Below, one piece after another: positions 1 through 6,550 of a DNA stretch of 7,233 nucleotides. A program made the position numbers and the translations under genes. The stretch spans positions 1-7,233 of the forward strand of contig QMTT01000036.1 of the NCBI GenBank assembly GCA_003663565.1. Reading direction: 5' to 3'. Position 1 is the stretch's first letter. Every line of letters begins with the position of its first letter. A model generated the notes under the pieces. It searched no databases, was not told the origin of the DNA, and worked only from the letters and a program-made list of their open reading frames with translations. This DNA is from Thermoplasmata archaeon (GTDB taxonomy: Archaea; Thermoplasmatota; B47-G6; B47-G6B; 47-G6).

Positions 1-986
1 AGAATTATCTTAGCGCTTCTTATTGCATTTTTATATTCAAAGATTGTGTTAAACCCTATATCCATGATATATTCTTCGATCTCTTTTCCTTCCCTCACGG
101 ATATCTCGTGTCTTATTCCGTCCTTGTTTACAGCAACGTCTTCTGGCAGTAATATTTTATCTCTGTAATCCTTAAGGATCTGCTTTGCAGTTTCTACCAT
201 TTTTTCTAAGTTCGAGGAGTTCTTTGCTAACGTGTCAATGTTTGCTTTTCCCAAAGGAATACCACTTGCATATAAGAATAAAACGCTTACAAGGCCTCCA
301 GTAATTATCATATCATAGTTGCACTCGGAAAGAAGCCTGCCCATGATCTTAATAGAATCGTCTATCTTAGCACCTCCCAATATTGCTATTTTAGGTTCCT
401 GTGTATCTCTTAGAACCTTCAGTAAGTTAATTAGCTCTTTTTCCATAAGAAAACCTGCAGCAGATGGCATGATATATGGAAATGCCGTAACAGATGGCTG
501 AAGTCTGTGAGATACTGCAAACGCATCATTTACATAATAGTTAGCAACTGATGAAAGCTTCTTCACAAATAGAGCTCTCTTCTGCTTTTCAATTGGAGCA
601 TTTTCAAGTGCTATCTCTTCAGAGTTCATTCTAACGTTCTCTAAAAGCATTATTTCTCCTGGACTCATGGATTTTATTTTATCAATTACACGTGAGCTAC
701 ATATCTCGTCCACGTACTCTACATGGCCAACATACTTTGAGAGGATCTGAGCATGCTCTTCAAGTGTTGTGAAGTCATCCTTTCCAGGACGGCTCTGATG
801 AGCAAGGATCACTACCTTTGCATCATTTGCTGATAGATAAGAGATCGTGTCCACATGAGCTCTTATCCTGTAATCATTTAAGATGACCCCTGTCATAGGA
901 TCTATTGGAGAGTTTATGTCCACTCTCAGTAGTACAACAGAATTGGAGAAGTTAATATCCCTCAATGTCCAAACTTCTAAGTCCAT
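1..986 (-). CDS. pgk: Phosphoglycerate kinase, archaeal type (3' end outside window)
   Basis: Transfers phosphate between 1,3-bisphosphoglycerate and ADP to give 3-phosphoglycerate and ATP, in cytoplasmic glycolysis and gluconeogenesis. My reading of the minus strand gives 328 residues with no stop before the window edge. Family motifs appear in order: RVDINSP (residues 21-27, substrate-binding loop), NDYRIRAH (37-44), HQSRP (63-67), LLENVRM (114-120), VNDAFAVSHR (152-161) and GGAKIDD (204-210, nucleotide-binding side). Archaeal enzymes are about 410 residues, so some 80-90 C-terminal residues, including the Gly-rich ATP loop, are missing only because the window ends. The ATG at 986 has a GGGGTGA ribosome site 5 bases upstream and begins just before the first conserved block. 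The gene lies 176 bases downstream of aNAC on the same strand, so it may have its own promoter. Identification is firm. Confidence 0.96.
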   Translation of the reverse strand, partial: MDLEVWTLRDINFSNSVVLLRVDINSPIDPMTGVILNDYRIRAHVDTISYLSANDAKVVILAHQSRPGKDDFTTLEEHAQILSKYVGHVEYVDEICSSRVIDKIKSMSPGEIMLLENVRMNSEEIALENAPIEKQKRALFVKKLSSVANYYVNDAFAVSHRLQPSVTAFPYIMPSAAGFLMEKELINLLKVLRDTQEPKIAILGGAKIDDSIKIMGRLLSECNYDMIITGGLVSVLFLYASGIPLGKANIDTLAKNSSNLEKMVETAKQILKDYRDKILLPEDVAVNKDGIRHEISVREGKEIEEYIMDIGFNTIFEYKNAIRSAKII

Positions 987-991
987 GTAGT

Positions 992-998
992 TCACCCC
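992..998 (-). promoter_or_regulatory. Ribosome binding site of pgk
   Basis: The minus strand reads GGGGTGA, ending 5 bases before the ATG at 986. It complements the 3' end of archaeal 16S rRNA and supports that start. Confidence 0.75.
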
Positions 999-1043
999 TT
1001 GCCTAGTATACCCTATGAATAGAAGCTTGAAAAAGGAAACTTA

Positions 1044-1072
1044 GCACTATCAGTGTACATTAGTGCATTATA
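1044..1072 (-). promoter_or_regulatory. Possible pgk promoter with inverted repeat
   Basis: On the minus strand a TATAAT-like stretch at 1072-1067 is followed by an inverted repeat, GCACTA (1044-1049) and TAGTGC (1061-1066), separated by 11 bases. If the TATA-like stretch is used, transcription would start near 1045, within the inverted repeat and about 60 bases before the pgk ATG. The gap between aNAC and pgk (987-1162) is long for a tight operon and so could hold a promoter. Both the TATA match and the 6-base arms are weak enough to occur by chance. Confidence 0.25.
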
Positions 1073-1162
1073 GAACTCGTAAAGAAAAAGATAAAGAGCC
1101 AAAGGGATAGTCAAACACTGTTAAAGAGTAACCAATACAAGTGTAGTAGTGAAATACCACTA

Positions 1163-1519
1163 TTAATCCTGCCCAGATAAGATAAGCATTATGGCTTCAG
1201 CAGGATTTCCTCCAGCTTTCTTCAGAGCCTCTATAGCCTTATCACGACTGACATTAGCCTTTTCCATAACTATCTTTATATCTTCTTCCGTGAACTCCTC
1301 TGAAGACTTTTCTCTAATTATTTCATATTTTCCAACGACCTGGAACATTTCTCCCTCCTGAGATTTTATAACAGTAACCGACGGATTAGAAAAGCACAAC
1401 TTTTCGCCATTCTCGAATGTTATAAGTACTTCCTTTACGTTCTTAAGTTCCTCAATTTCTATACCAAGTTGCCTCATTAAGCTTCTTAATTGTCTTGGAT
1501 TGATCCTTCCAGGAAGCAT
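1163..1519 (-). CDS. nac: Nascent polypeptide-associated complex protein (archaeal NAC)
   Basis: Binds nascent chains at the ribosome exit tunnel as a homodimer, by analogy with characterised archaeal NAC. From the ATG at 1519 the protein has 118 residues, normal for the family. It opens with MLPGRINPRQ, the typical archaeal start. It then has a NAC beta-barrel region (about 14-68, including FENGEKLCFSNPSVTV and FQVVGKYE) and a C-terminal UBA domain (about 76-115, FTEEDIKIVMEKANVSRDKAIEALKKAGGNPAEAI). Upstream TTG (1528) and ATG (1525) codons in the same frame are possible starts, but the GGGAGGT site is 8 bases from the 1519 ATG and too close to the others. The gene starts 5 bases after the moaD stop, so the two are almost certainly cotranscribed and translationally coupled. 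Confidence 0.95.
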   Translation of the reverse strand: MLPGRINPRQLRSLMRQLGIEIEELKNVKEVLITFENGEKLCFSNPSVTVIKSQEGEMFQVVGKYEIIREKSSEEFTEEDIKIVMEKANVSRDKAIEALKKAGGNPAEAIMLILSGQD

Positions 1520-1524
1520 AGTCA

Positions 1525-1776
1525 TCAACCTCCCGAAACTGGTGGCATGAATGCTACTTCATCTCCATCCTTTACCTCAGTGTCCGGAGAGGTATATCTA
1601 TGATTCACAGCAGTTAGGATTTCCTCAGTATCAAGAAGCTCTAATATCTTAGGATATTTGCTCGCCAAGATCTTGGCAATATCCCTAACAGTCATTTTCG
1701 GTTTATATTCTATGTCCATTTCTCGAATTCCAACTTTCTCAGCAAGAGTACTGAATATTTTCACCTTTATGACCAT
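1525..1776 (-). CDS. moaD: MoaD-like ubiquitin-fold sulfur carrier (molybdopterin synthase small subunit)
   Basis: Small beta-grasp protein whose C-terminal Gly-Gly is adenylated by an E1-like enzyme (MoeB type) and then carries sulfur as a thiocarboxylate to MoaE for molybdopterin (Mo or W cofactor) synthesis. The 83 residues match MoaD along their length: VKIFSTLAEKVG (4-16), TVRDIAKILASKYP (29-42), AVN (56-58) and the terminal GDEVAFMPPVSGG (71-83). The FMPPVSGG ending favours MoaD over ThiS. Archaeal members may also act as SAMP-type protein modifiers; the sequence alone cannot decide. In-frame starts are GTG 1785, ATG 1779 and ATG 1776; an AGGTGG site lies 5 bases before 1776, which I chose. 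No moaE or moeB is visible here. It heads the minus-strand group with aNAC. Confidence 0.92.
   Translation of the reverse strand: MVIKVKIFSTLAEKVGIREMDIEYKPKMTVRDIAKILASKYPKILELLDTEEILTAVNHRYTSPDTEVKDGDEVAFMPPVSGG
1528..1534 (-). promoter_or_regulatory. Ribosome binding site of aNAC, inside the moaD diglycine codons
   Basis: The minus strand reads GGGAGGT across the last sense codons of moaD (the GGA GGT that encode the C-terminal Gly-Gly). It ends 8 bases before the ATG at 1519 and only 2 before the ATG at 1525, which is why 1519 is preferred as the aNAC start. Confidence 0.7.
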
Positions 1777-1781
1777 CATGT

Positions 1782-1787
1782 CCACCT
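1782..1787 (-). promoter_or_regulatory. Ribosome binding site of moaD
   Basis: The minus strand reads AGGTGG, 5 bases before the ATG at 1776 and overlapping the GTG at 1785. This spacing favours 1776 over the two longer in-frame starts. Confidence 0.6.
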
Positions 1788-1937
1788 TGAATTGAATTCG
1801 ATTGAACGCTAGGCATGATGGAACGAAGTTTCATTAGCAACATTCTGTAAACTTTTAAGAAAGCTTCTAATGTCTTTTTAGAGTCTCAGACAATTAGCTA
1901 TTATGACCTCGTAAATCTCTAACAAAAAGAGAAGTCC

Positions 1938-1949
1938 AAACTTATAAAG
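1938..1949. promoter_or_regulatory. TATA/BRE-like core promoter, readable in both directions
   Basis: The plus strand reads AAACTTATAAAG, a good match to an archaeal BRE plus TATA box. Because CTTATAAAG is nearly symmetric, the minus strand reads AATCTTTATAAG and is also a good match. Plus-strand transcription would start near 1970, and minus-strand near 1918. Each implies a leader of 120-140 bases before cutA or moaD, which is long for an archaeon, so either the leaders carry something or one of the weaker boxes is the real one. Confidence 0.45.
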
Positions 1950-1966
1950 ATTTTGAATAGCTTTCA

Positions 1967-1978
1967 AAGATCGATCTT
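1967..1978. promoter_or_regulatory. Perfect 12-base palindrome, possible operator
   Basis: AAGATCGATCTT is identical to its own reverse complement. It lies about 24 bases downstream of the TATA box at 1938-1949, where plus-strand transcription would start, and a dimeric repressor bound there would block initiation. A 12-base palindrome is expected once or twice by chance in 7 kb, so the location is the main support. Confidence 0.3.
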
Positions 1979-2094
1979 GTATTTTTAGAAGCTCAAACGA
2001 GAGGAATTTAAAGTAGTGCTTTTGTTTTGTATATAGACATAGACCATGAACGTTTTCCAAAGGTAATATTCATTAAAAATACGGTGAGGACGCC

Positions 2095-2421
2095 ATGAAC
2101 CCTGTAGTTGTCATAACTACGTGTCCTAAAGGTCAAGGAGACAAGCTAAAGGAAAAAATCGTCAAAAGAAAGCTTGGAGCCTGTGTATCTATATTCCAAG
2201 TCAAGAGCACATATTGGTGGCAAGATAATATTACATCAGACAACGAAGATATGCTTATAATAAAGACGCTTGATGAAAAACTCGAAGCACTTTTTGGTCT
2301 CTTTAAGGAGATACATCCATACACAGTCCCGGAGTTTATCGTGATTCCAGTAAAGATTGTAGGCCCGTACCTCAAATGGCTAAAGGAAGTCCTCACTGAG
2401 AACCCACAGAACAAGACTTAG
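2095..2421 (+). CDS. cutA: CutA1 family protein (divalent cation tolerance)
   Basis: CutA1 is a small, very stable trimer with a ferredoxin-like fold, linked to copper or divalent-cation tolerance in E. coli; its biochemical role in archaea is unsettled. The 108-residue protein shows the family pattern: VVITTCPKGQGDKL (4-18), KLGACVSIFQVKSTYWW (26-42), EDMLIIKT (51-58), the signature HPYTVPE (74-80) and GPYLKWL (90-96). The ATG has GGTGAGG 5 bases upstream (2083-2089). It leads the plus-strand group; the MBL-hydrolase gene begins 16 bases after its stop. An overlapping minus-strand open frame in the same DNA is only a shadow. Confidence 0.95.
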   Translation: MNPVVVITTCPKGQGDKLKEKIVKRKLGACVSIFQVKSTYWWQDNITSDNEDMLIIKTLDEKLEALFGLFKEIHPYTVPEFIVIPVKIVGPYLKWLKEVLTENPQNKT

Positions 2422-2437
2422 TGGAGAGGACACTGCC

Positions 2438-3190
2438 ATGGTACTTGTAAAGTTCATAGGTACTGGTGGCGGAAGGTATGTAATGGTTTCTCAAGAAAGA
2501 CTCACTGGAGGTCTTATACTAGAGCATAGCGATGTGCTTATAGCTATAGATCCTGGTCCTTCAGCTATCTATGGATATAAGCTATTTGGAGTTGCCCCTT
2601 GGAAGATAAGAGCGCTAGTCATAAGTCACGGACATCCAGATCACTATGCCGAAGCAGATGTCGTTATAGAGGCTATGACATATGGAGGACAAATGAAAAG
2701 AGGTTTACTCGCACTCTCAGAATACATGCATTCCAAAGGCTATGGAGTATCGCCATATCACAAAAATCTCATAAAAAAATATTATGTCCTTAAGGAAAAC
2801 ATTCCAATAGTTGTAAATGGAATAAAACTCACACCATTCAGGACAATTCATACTGAGCCCAGTACTGTAGGATTTAGAATAAAAGTAGGAAACAAGAAGG
2901 TAACATACGTTGCGGATACAAAATATTTTAGCAATCTGAGACATTATATAGATGAATCTGATCTAGTGATACTACCGGTAACTCTCCCTCGAAATTATCA
3001 GTTGCCTCATCATCTTAACACGGCTGACACTATAAAATTATTAAAAGGTCTGAACATAAATTTATGTATCATAACCCATTTTGGCTCACGAATGCTGAGA
3101 AGTGACCCAGAAAAGGAGGCAATGTGGATAAAAAAGGAAACAGGCTTAGAAGTTATTGCTGCCCATGATGGACTCGAAATCGAACTTTAG
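2438..3190 (+). CDS. MBL-fold metallo-hydrolase, substrate unknown
   Basis: A 250-residue single-domain protein of the metallo-beta-lactamase superfamily. The metal-binding signature HGHPDH is at residues 64-69, right after a hydrophobic strand (ALVIS). Further likely ligands or active-site residues are H138 (IHTEPSTVGF), D160 (VTYVADTKY) and H214 (IITHFG), with H191/H192 and H243 as extra histidines. The N-terminal FIGTGGGR and DPGPSAIYGY stretches are typical of hydrolytic rather than beta-lactam-binding members. The dinuclear site looks complete, so the protein is probably an active hydrolase, but family membership does not fix a substrate: RNase Z-like, phosphodiesterase-like and lactonase-like relatives all share this core. 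GGAGAGG lies 8 bases before the ATG. The gene sits between cutA and valS with short gaps, so it is likely cotranscribed with them. Confidence 0.88.
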   Translation: MVLVKFIGTGGGRYVMVSQERLTGGLILEHSDVLIAIDPGPSAIYGYKLFGVAPWKIRALVISHGHPDHYAEADVVIEAMTYGGQMKRGLLALSEYMHSKGYGVSPYHKNLIKKYYVLKENIPIVVNGIKLTPFRTIHTEPSTVGFRIKVGNKKVTYVADTKYFSNLRHYIDESDLVILPVTLPRNYQLPHHLNTADTIKLLKGLNINLCIITHFGSRMLRSDPEKEAMWIKKETGLEVIAAHDGLEIEL

Positions 3191-3199
3191 TTAAGAATT

Positions 3200-3206
3200 G
3201 GGTGGT
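3200..3206 (+). promoter_or_regulatory. Ribosome binding site of valS
   Basis: GGGTGGT ends 4 bases before the ATG at 3211. It overlaps the alternative in-frame GTG at 3202, which makes that longer start unlikely. Confidence 0.65.
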
Positions 3207-3210
3207 ATTA

Positions 3211-5829
3211 ATGGACGTGGACAGCCTTAAACAGATCGAAAAAAAGTGGCAGCAAGCATGGAAGAAAATGAACATCTATCGATTTGATCCAAACTCTGAT
3301 AAACCTGTGTACAGTATAGATACCCCACCACGATACGCTTCAGGTGTCCTGCACATAGGACATGCAACTCATTATACGCATATAGATATGGTTGCGAGAT
3401 ATAAGAGAATGCGTGGATATAATGTGTTCTTCCCTCTCTGTTATGACGTCAATGGCATACCGATAGAGGAGCGTGTAGAGAGAACTCTTGGAGTAACTAG
3501 ACTAGAAATAGATAGGCATGAGTTCATTAAGCTTTGTAGAGAGTTTGCAGACAGAAATATAGAGAAAATGACGGAACAATATGAAAAGCTTGGCATATCA
3601 ATGGATGATAGTGTATACTACAGAACAGATGATCCCGAGTTTAGGAAGTACACACAAATAGCATTCCTTAGGCTATACAAAAAAGGATTAGTCTATAGAG
3701 GAACGTTCCCTATAAACTGGTGCCCTCGGTGTTTAACAGCTCTAGCTGATGCCGAAATAGAGTATAAAAAAGAACGTACTAAGCTTGTTTACATAAAGTT
3801 CAAGGTGAAGGAGACAGGTGAGGATCTTATTATTGCCACTACGAGGCCAGAACTCTTAGCAGCATGTCAAGCAGTTGCCATACACCCCAAAGATCCTAGG
3901 GCAAGTATACTAAAGGAGAAGAGGGCTATAGTGCCTATTTACAATAAAGAGGTGCCAATAATCCTTGATGAAGATGTAGACCCAAGTTTTGGCTCTGGTA
4001 TAGTGATGATATGTACCTTCGGAGACAAGACTGACGTGAGATGGGTAATGAAATACAAGCTTCCCATAGAGATCGTCGTAGATGATACAGGAACGATGAC
4101 TGAAGCAGCGGGAGAGCTTAAGGGACTTAAGATAAAAGAGGCAAGAGAGAAAATCATAAAGATACTTGAAGGGCGTGGACTTGTTGAAAAAATAGAAGAA
4201 ATAGAACACAATGTAGCAACATGCTGGCGCTGTAATACTCCAATAGAGATCCTTCCTAAAGAGCAATGGTTCATAAAGATATTGCCATTTAAGGAAGAAC
4301 TTAAGAAGGTGGCAAGGGAAGCAAGATGGTATCCAGAGTTCATGATAAAGAGACTCGACGAGTGGATAGACTCCCTCGAATGGGATTGGGTAATATCAAG
4401 ACAGAGATACTACGGAACGCCAATTCCAGTCTGGATATGTAAGAACTGTGGCCATGTAGTTCCTGCAAGGGAAGAAGATTGTTATGTAGACCCTACAGTA
4501 GATCCACCACCCGTCGAGAAGTGTCCAAAGTGTGGCGGAGAGCTTAAAGGATGCGAAGACGTGTTTGACACATGGATGGACTCTTCAGGAACACCTCTTT
4601 ATAATGCAGGATGGCTTAGAAATGAAAATCTCTTTAGGAAACTCTATCCTATGGATCTTAGACCAAACGCTCACGATATAATAAGGACGTGGGACTTCTA
4701 CTCCATTGTCAGAGGCTGGTTTGAGACAGGAAAGAACCCATTCAAGTCGTATATGATAGATGGATTTATCCTAGCACCTGACGGTAGACCTATGCATGCA
4801 CACTTGGGTAATGTCGTTGATCCGCTCGAGGTCGTGGAGAAATACGGAGCTGAGGCGCTAAGATATTACGCTGCTACATGTGCTCTAGGAGAAGACAACG
4901 CCTTCAGATGGAAGGATATAACACGAGGTGTAAGGTTTGCAATTAAGATACTTAACATAGGGAAGTTCTTGAAGGGAGTACTCGAAGGCTGGAATTACGA
5001 AGATGTTTTATGGGAAGAACTTCATACTATCGATAAGTGGATATTAAGCCTCTACTCAAAGGTCAATGAAGAAGTCACTAACGCTATGGACAACTTTAGG
5101 TTTGATAAGGCGCTGAGAGCTTTAGAGAACTTTGCATGGAATGTCTTCGCTGATGAGTACATAGAAATAGTAAAACACAGGGCCTATGGCAAGAGAGATA
5201 AAGCAGCGCTTTATACACTCTACACAGTCGGTCTTGGAATAATAAAGATGTTAGCTCCTTTACTTCCACACGTCACAGAAGAGGTATACCAAGAGGTCTT
5301 TAAGAGGTTTACTAAAGATATCAGTATCCACGTAAGTGCATGGCCAGAGCCTGTGAAAATAGACGAAGAATCTTTGAAGAAAGGAGAGCTCATAAAGGAC
5401 ATCGTTGCATCAGTGAGAAGAATGAAAGCTGCAAGAGGCCTTCCACTAAACACAGAAATAGAGAGGGTAACCTTCTCTGAACCTGAAGTGAAACTTTCTG
5501 AGGAAGATCTCGAGGACATAAAAGGTGCTATAAGAGCTAGAGCTATAAGTGTAGTACCAAGAGCTCGTGTGAAGGAACGTGTTGTTGACGTGAAACCTAG
5601 ATATGATGTCATAGGAAGAACATTCAGAGAAAAGACCAAAGAAGTCGTAGAGAAACTTAAAAGTGGAAAGATCACAGATAAAGGGATTGAAATAGAGCTA
5701 GATGGAAAAACTATGCTTCTTGGGCCAGAGTACTATGAATTAAAGAAAGAGCTGTTCATAGAAGGAGTTGAAGCAGACGACTCGGCACAAATAGAGAAAC
5801 ACGGGATCCTTGTTACTGTTAAGTTCTGA
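3211..5829 (+). CDS. valS: Valyl-tRNA synthetase with altered KMSKS loop
   Basis: Class I enzyme that joins valine to tRNA-Val and clears mischarged threonine. The 872 residues contain, in order: the ATP-binding HIGH motif (48-51, within ASGVLHIGHA), an archaeal-type FFPLCYDVNGIPIE block (73-86), the CP1 editing domain (about 190-330) with TTRPELLAACQAVAIHP (210-226) and GSGIVMICTFGDKTDV (261-276), then WVISRQRYYGTPIPVW (393-408), HDIIRTWDFYSIVRGWF (488-504), and an anticodon-binding helical domain (about 605-715, ending at WPEP) plus a C-terminal domain. Cysteine pairs C171/C174 with C338/C341, and C410/C413 with C438/C441, look like two zinc sites. HDIIRTW and the editing motifs separate it from isoleucyl- and leucyl-tRNA synthetases. 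Where KMSKS is expected the sequence is DGRPMHAHLGN (524-534), so the usual lysines are absent. The gene follows the MBL gene by 20 bases. Confidence 0.96.
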   Translation: MDVDSLKQIEKKWQQAWKKMNIYRFDPNSDKPVYSIDTPPRYASGVLHIGHATHYTHIDMVARYKRMRGYNVFFPLCYDVNGIPIEERVERTLGVTRLEIDRHEFIKLCREFADRNIEKMTEQYEKLGISMDDSVYYRTDDPEFRKYTQIAFLRLYKKGLVYRGTFPINWCPRCLTALADAEIEYKKERTKLVYIKFKVKETGEDLIIATTRPELLAACQAVAIHPKDPRASILKEKRAIVPIYNKEVPIILDEDVDPSFGSGIVMICTFGDKTDVRWVMKYKLPIEIVVDDTGTMTEAAGELKGLKIKEAREKIIKILEGRGLVEKIEEIEHNVATCWRCNTPIEILPKEQWFIKILPFKEELKKVAREARWYPEFMIKRLDEWIDSLEWDWVISRQRYYGTPIPVWICKNCGHVVPAREEDCYVDPTVDPPPVEKCPKCGGELKGCEDVFDTWMDSSGTPLYNAGWLRNENLFRKLYPMDLRPNAHDIIRTWDFYSIVRGWFETGKNPFKSYMIDGFILAPDGRPMHAHLGNVVDPLEVVEKYGAEALRYYAATCALGEDNAFRWKDITRGVRFAIKILNIGKFLKGVLEGWNYEDVLWEELHTIDKWILSLYSKVNEEVTNAMDNFRFDKALRALENFAWNVFADEYIEIVKHRAYGKRDKAALYTLYTVGLGIIKMLAPLLPHVTEEVYQEVFKRFTKDISIHVSAWPEPVKIDEESLKKGELIKDIVASVRRMKAARGLPLNTEIERVTFSEPEVKLSEEDLEDIKGAIRARAISVVPRARVKERVVDVKPRYDVIGRTFREKTKEVVEKLKSGKITDKGIEIELDGKTMLLGPEYYELKKELFIEGVEADDSAQIEKHGILVTVKF

Positions 5830-5830
5830 C

Positions 5831-5860
5831 TGTTTGTCTTCCTTATCTTTATTATTTGTC
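5831..5860 (+). terminator. T-rich tract after valS, possible archaeal terminator
   Basis: Of these 30 bases 19 are T, with runs such as CTTT and GTTT, starting two bases after the valS stop. Archaeal RNA polymerase terminates at U-rich tracts without needing a hairpin, so the plus-strand operon could end here at least partly, leaving padR either on readthrough or on its own weak promoter. Confidence 0.4.
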
Positions 5861-5875
5861 ATTTGGTGAGAGTAT

Positions 5876-6322
5876 ATGGCAAAAAGAAAGCCCACTGGAT
5901 TTGGGATGAAATATGTTATACTTTTGCTTCTTTCGTTTGGAAGGTTACATGGGTATTCGTTGATAACTATTCTAAAGGAACTCGGCATTCCTGGAATAAC
6001 ACCAAGTCCTGGAAGTGTTTATCCAACGTTGAAGAAGCTTGAGGAGGAAGGTTTGGTAAGTGTTGAAAAGGCAGGACGAAGAGTTTATTATAGGCTCACT
6101 GAAAAAGGAAAAGGCTACGTTAAAGCAGAAATAGAACTCATGATGGGTGTCCTCGACCTCTTAAAGGAACTTCACGAGAGGGCTCTTAAAAAGCTTTCTG
6201 CCTCAAAGGAACCAAATGATGGCCTTGAGGAAGTAGAAAGTATAGTCAATGAACTTATCAGCAGGCTTGGTAATATACTCAGAAAAATAGAAGAGACTAG
6301 GAACAAATATTTTTCAAAATAA
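5876..6322 (+). CDS. PadR-family transcriptional regulator
   Basis: DNA-binding regulator with a winged helix-turn-helix, usually a dimer that represses its own or a neighbouring gene in response to a ligand or stress. The 148-residue protein has the family core in residues 10-85: YVILLLLSFGRLHGYSLITIL, then SPGSVYPTLKKLEEEGLVSVEKAGRRVYYRLTEKG. The SVYPTLKKLEEEGLV recognition-helix region (47-61) is especially typical. Residues 86-148 are charged and helical, suited to dimerisation. GGTGAG (5865-5870) lies 5 bases before the ATG. It starts 46 bases after valS and converges with the tnpB element, whose hairpin begins 31 bases beyond its stop. No target gene can be assigned; I saw no classic ATGT-N8-ACAT operator upstream. 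Confidence 0.92.
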   Translation: MAKRKPTGFGMKYVILLLLSFGRLHGYSLITILKELGIPGITPSPGSVYPTLKKLEEEGLVSVEKAGRRVYYRLTEKGKGYVKAEIELMMGVLDLLKELHERALKKLSASKEPNDGLEEVESIVNELISRLGNILRKIEETRNKYFSK

Positions 6323-6339
6323 TAAACTAACATTTGCGT

Positions 6340-6550
6340 TGCTCCTCTTCCCAGCTATAGTTAGCTTTTGCTAACTATAGCCGGGACTCATCGTCATCGT
6401 AAGCCTTCCTCTATGCCATACGCCATTTGGAGCACTGCTCCTGTCCTTGTGGTCTTCATCGGGCTTTTGTGGTGCACGCGGACCTCACACATCTCTTGTT
6501 CTCTTTCCTTATACTTCCTGAAGAGGTTTAAGGTTGCGATGAAGTCCCTA
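6340..6550 (-). ncRNA. Probable omega RNA (reRNA) overlapping the tnpB 3' end
   Basis: TnpB nucleases use an RNA made from the 3' end of their own gene plus the right end of the element, followed by a guide from flanking DNA. Here the minus-strand transcript would contain a small stem GGAGC-AGT-GCTCC (6441-6429), the strong 12-bp hairpin (6381-6354), and a GGAGCA (6345-6340) able to pair with the earlier TGCTCC. The limits given are approximate: the 5' end is a guess from the usual 150-250 base length, and the 3' scaffold end depends on the undefined element boundary. Confidence 0.45.
6354..6381. repeat. Perfect 12-bp hairpin at the right end of the tnpB element
   Basis: GCTATAGTTAGC (6354-6365), loop TTTT, then GCTAACTATAGC (6370-6381), with no mismatches. 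It starts 12 bases beyond the tnpB stop on the minus strand. In IS200/IS605 elements such imperfect or perfect subterminal hairpins are recognised by TnpA as single-stranded DNA and form part of the omega RNA. It could also slow or end transcription arriving from either side. Confidence 0.85.

Larger units (their letters stand above)
1777..2094. other. Divergent intergenic region between moaD and cutA
   Basis: This 318-base A/T-rich stretch separates two divergently read groups and should hold both their promoters. I see no tRNA, no convincing box C/D RNA and no gene with a ribosome site. Candidate TATA boxes are the strong 1938-1949 element (described separately), TTTAAA at 2007-2012 and TATATA-like 2030-2035 for cutA, and CTTAAAAG around 1852-1859 (minus strand) for moaD. 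The last three would give leaders of roughly 40-60 bases, but their flanking BRE-like sequence is poor. Confidence 0.6.

Noticed and set aside
1147..1162. Small hairpin TAGTG/CACTA just after the aNAC stop
   Set aside because: Only 5 bp with a 6-base loop and no T-run after it on the minus strand; too weak to call a terminator.
1878..2060. 60-residue minus-strand open frame in the divergent intergenic region
   Set aside because: It starts with TTG, has no ribosome site, matches no family I recognise and overlaps the best promoter candidate.
3910..4343. Two overlapping minus-strand open frames of 118 and 134 residues inside valS
   Set aside because: They are antisense to the CP1 editing region of a well-supported ValRS and their proteins show no coherent domain.
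5220..5675. 151-residue minus-strand open frame inside valS
   Set aside because: Serine- and leucine-rich translation typical of antisense reading of a charged coding sequence; no ribosome site or family match.
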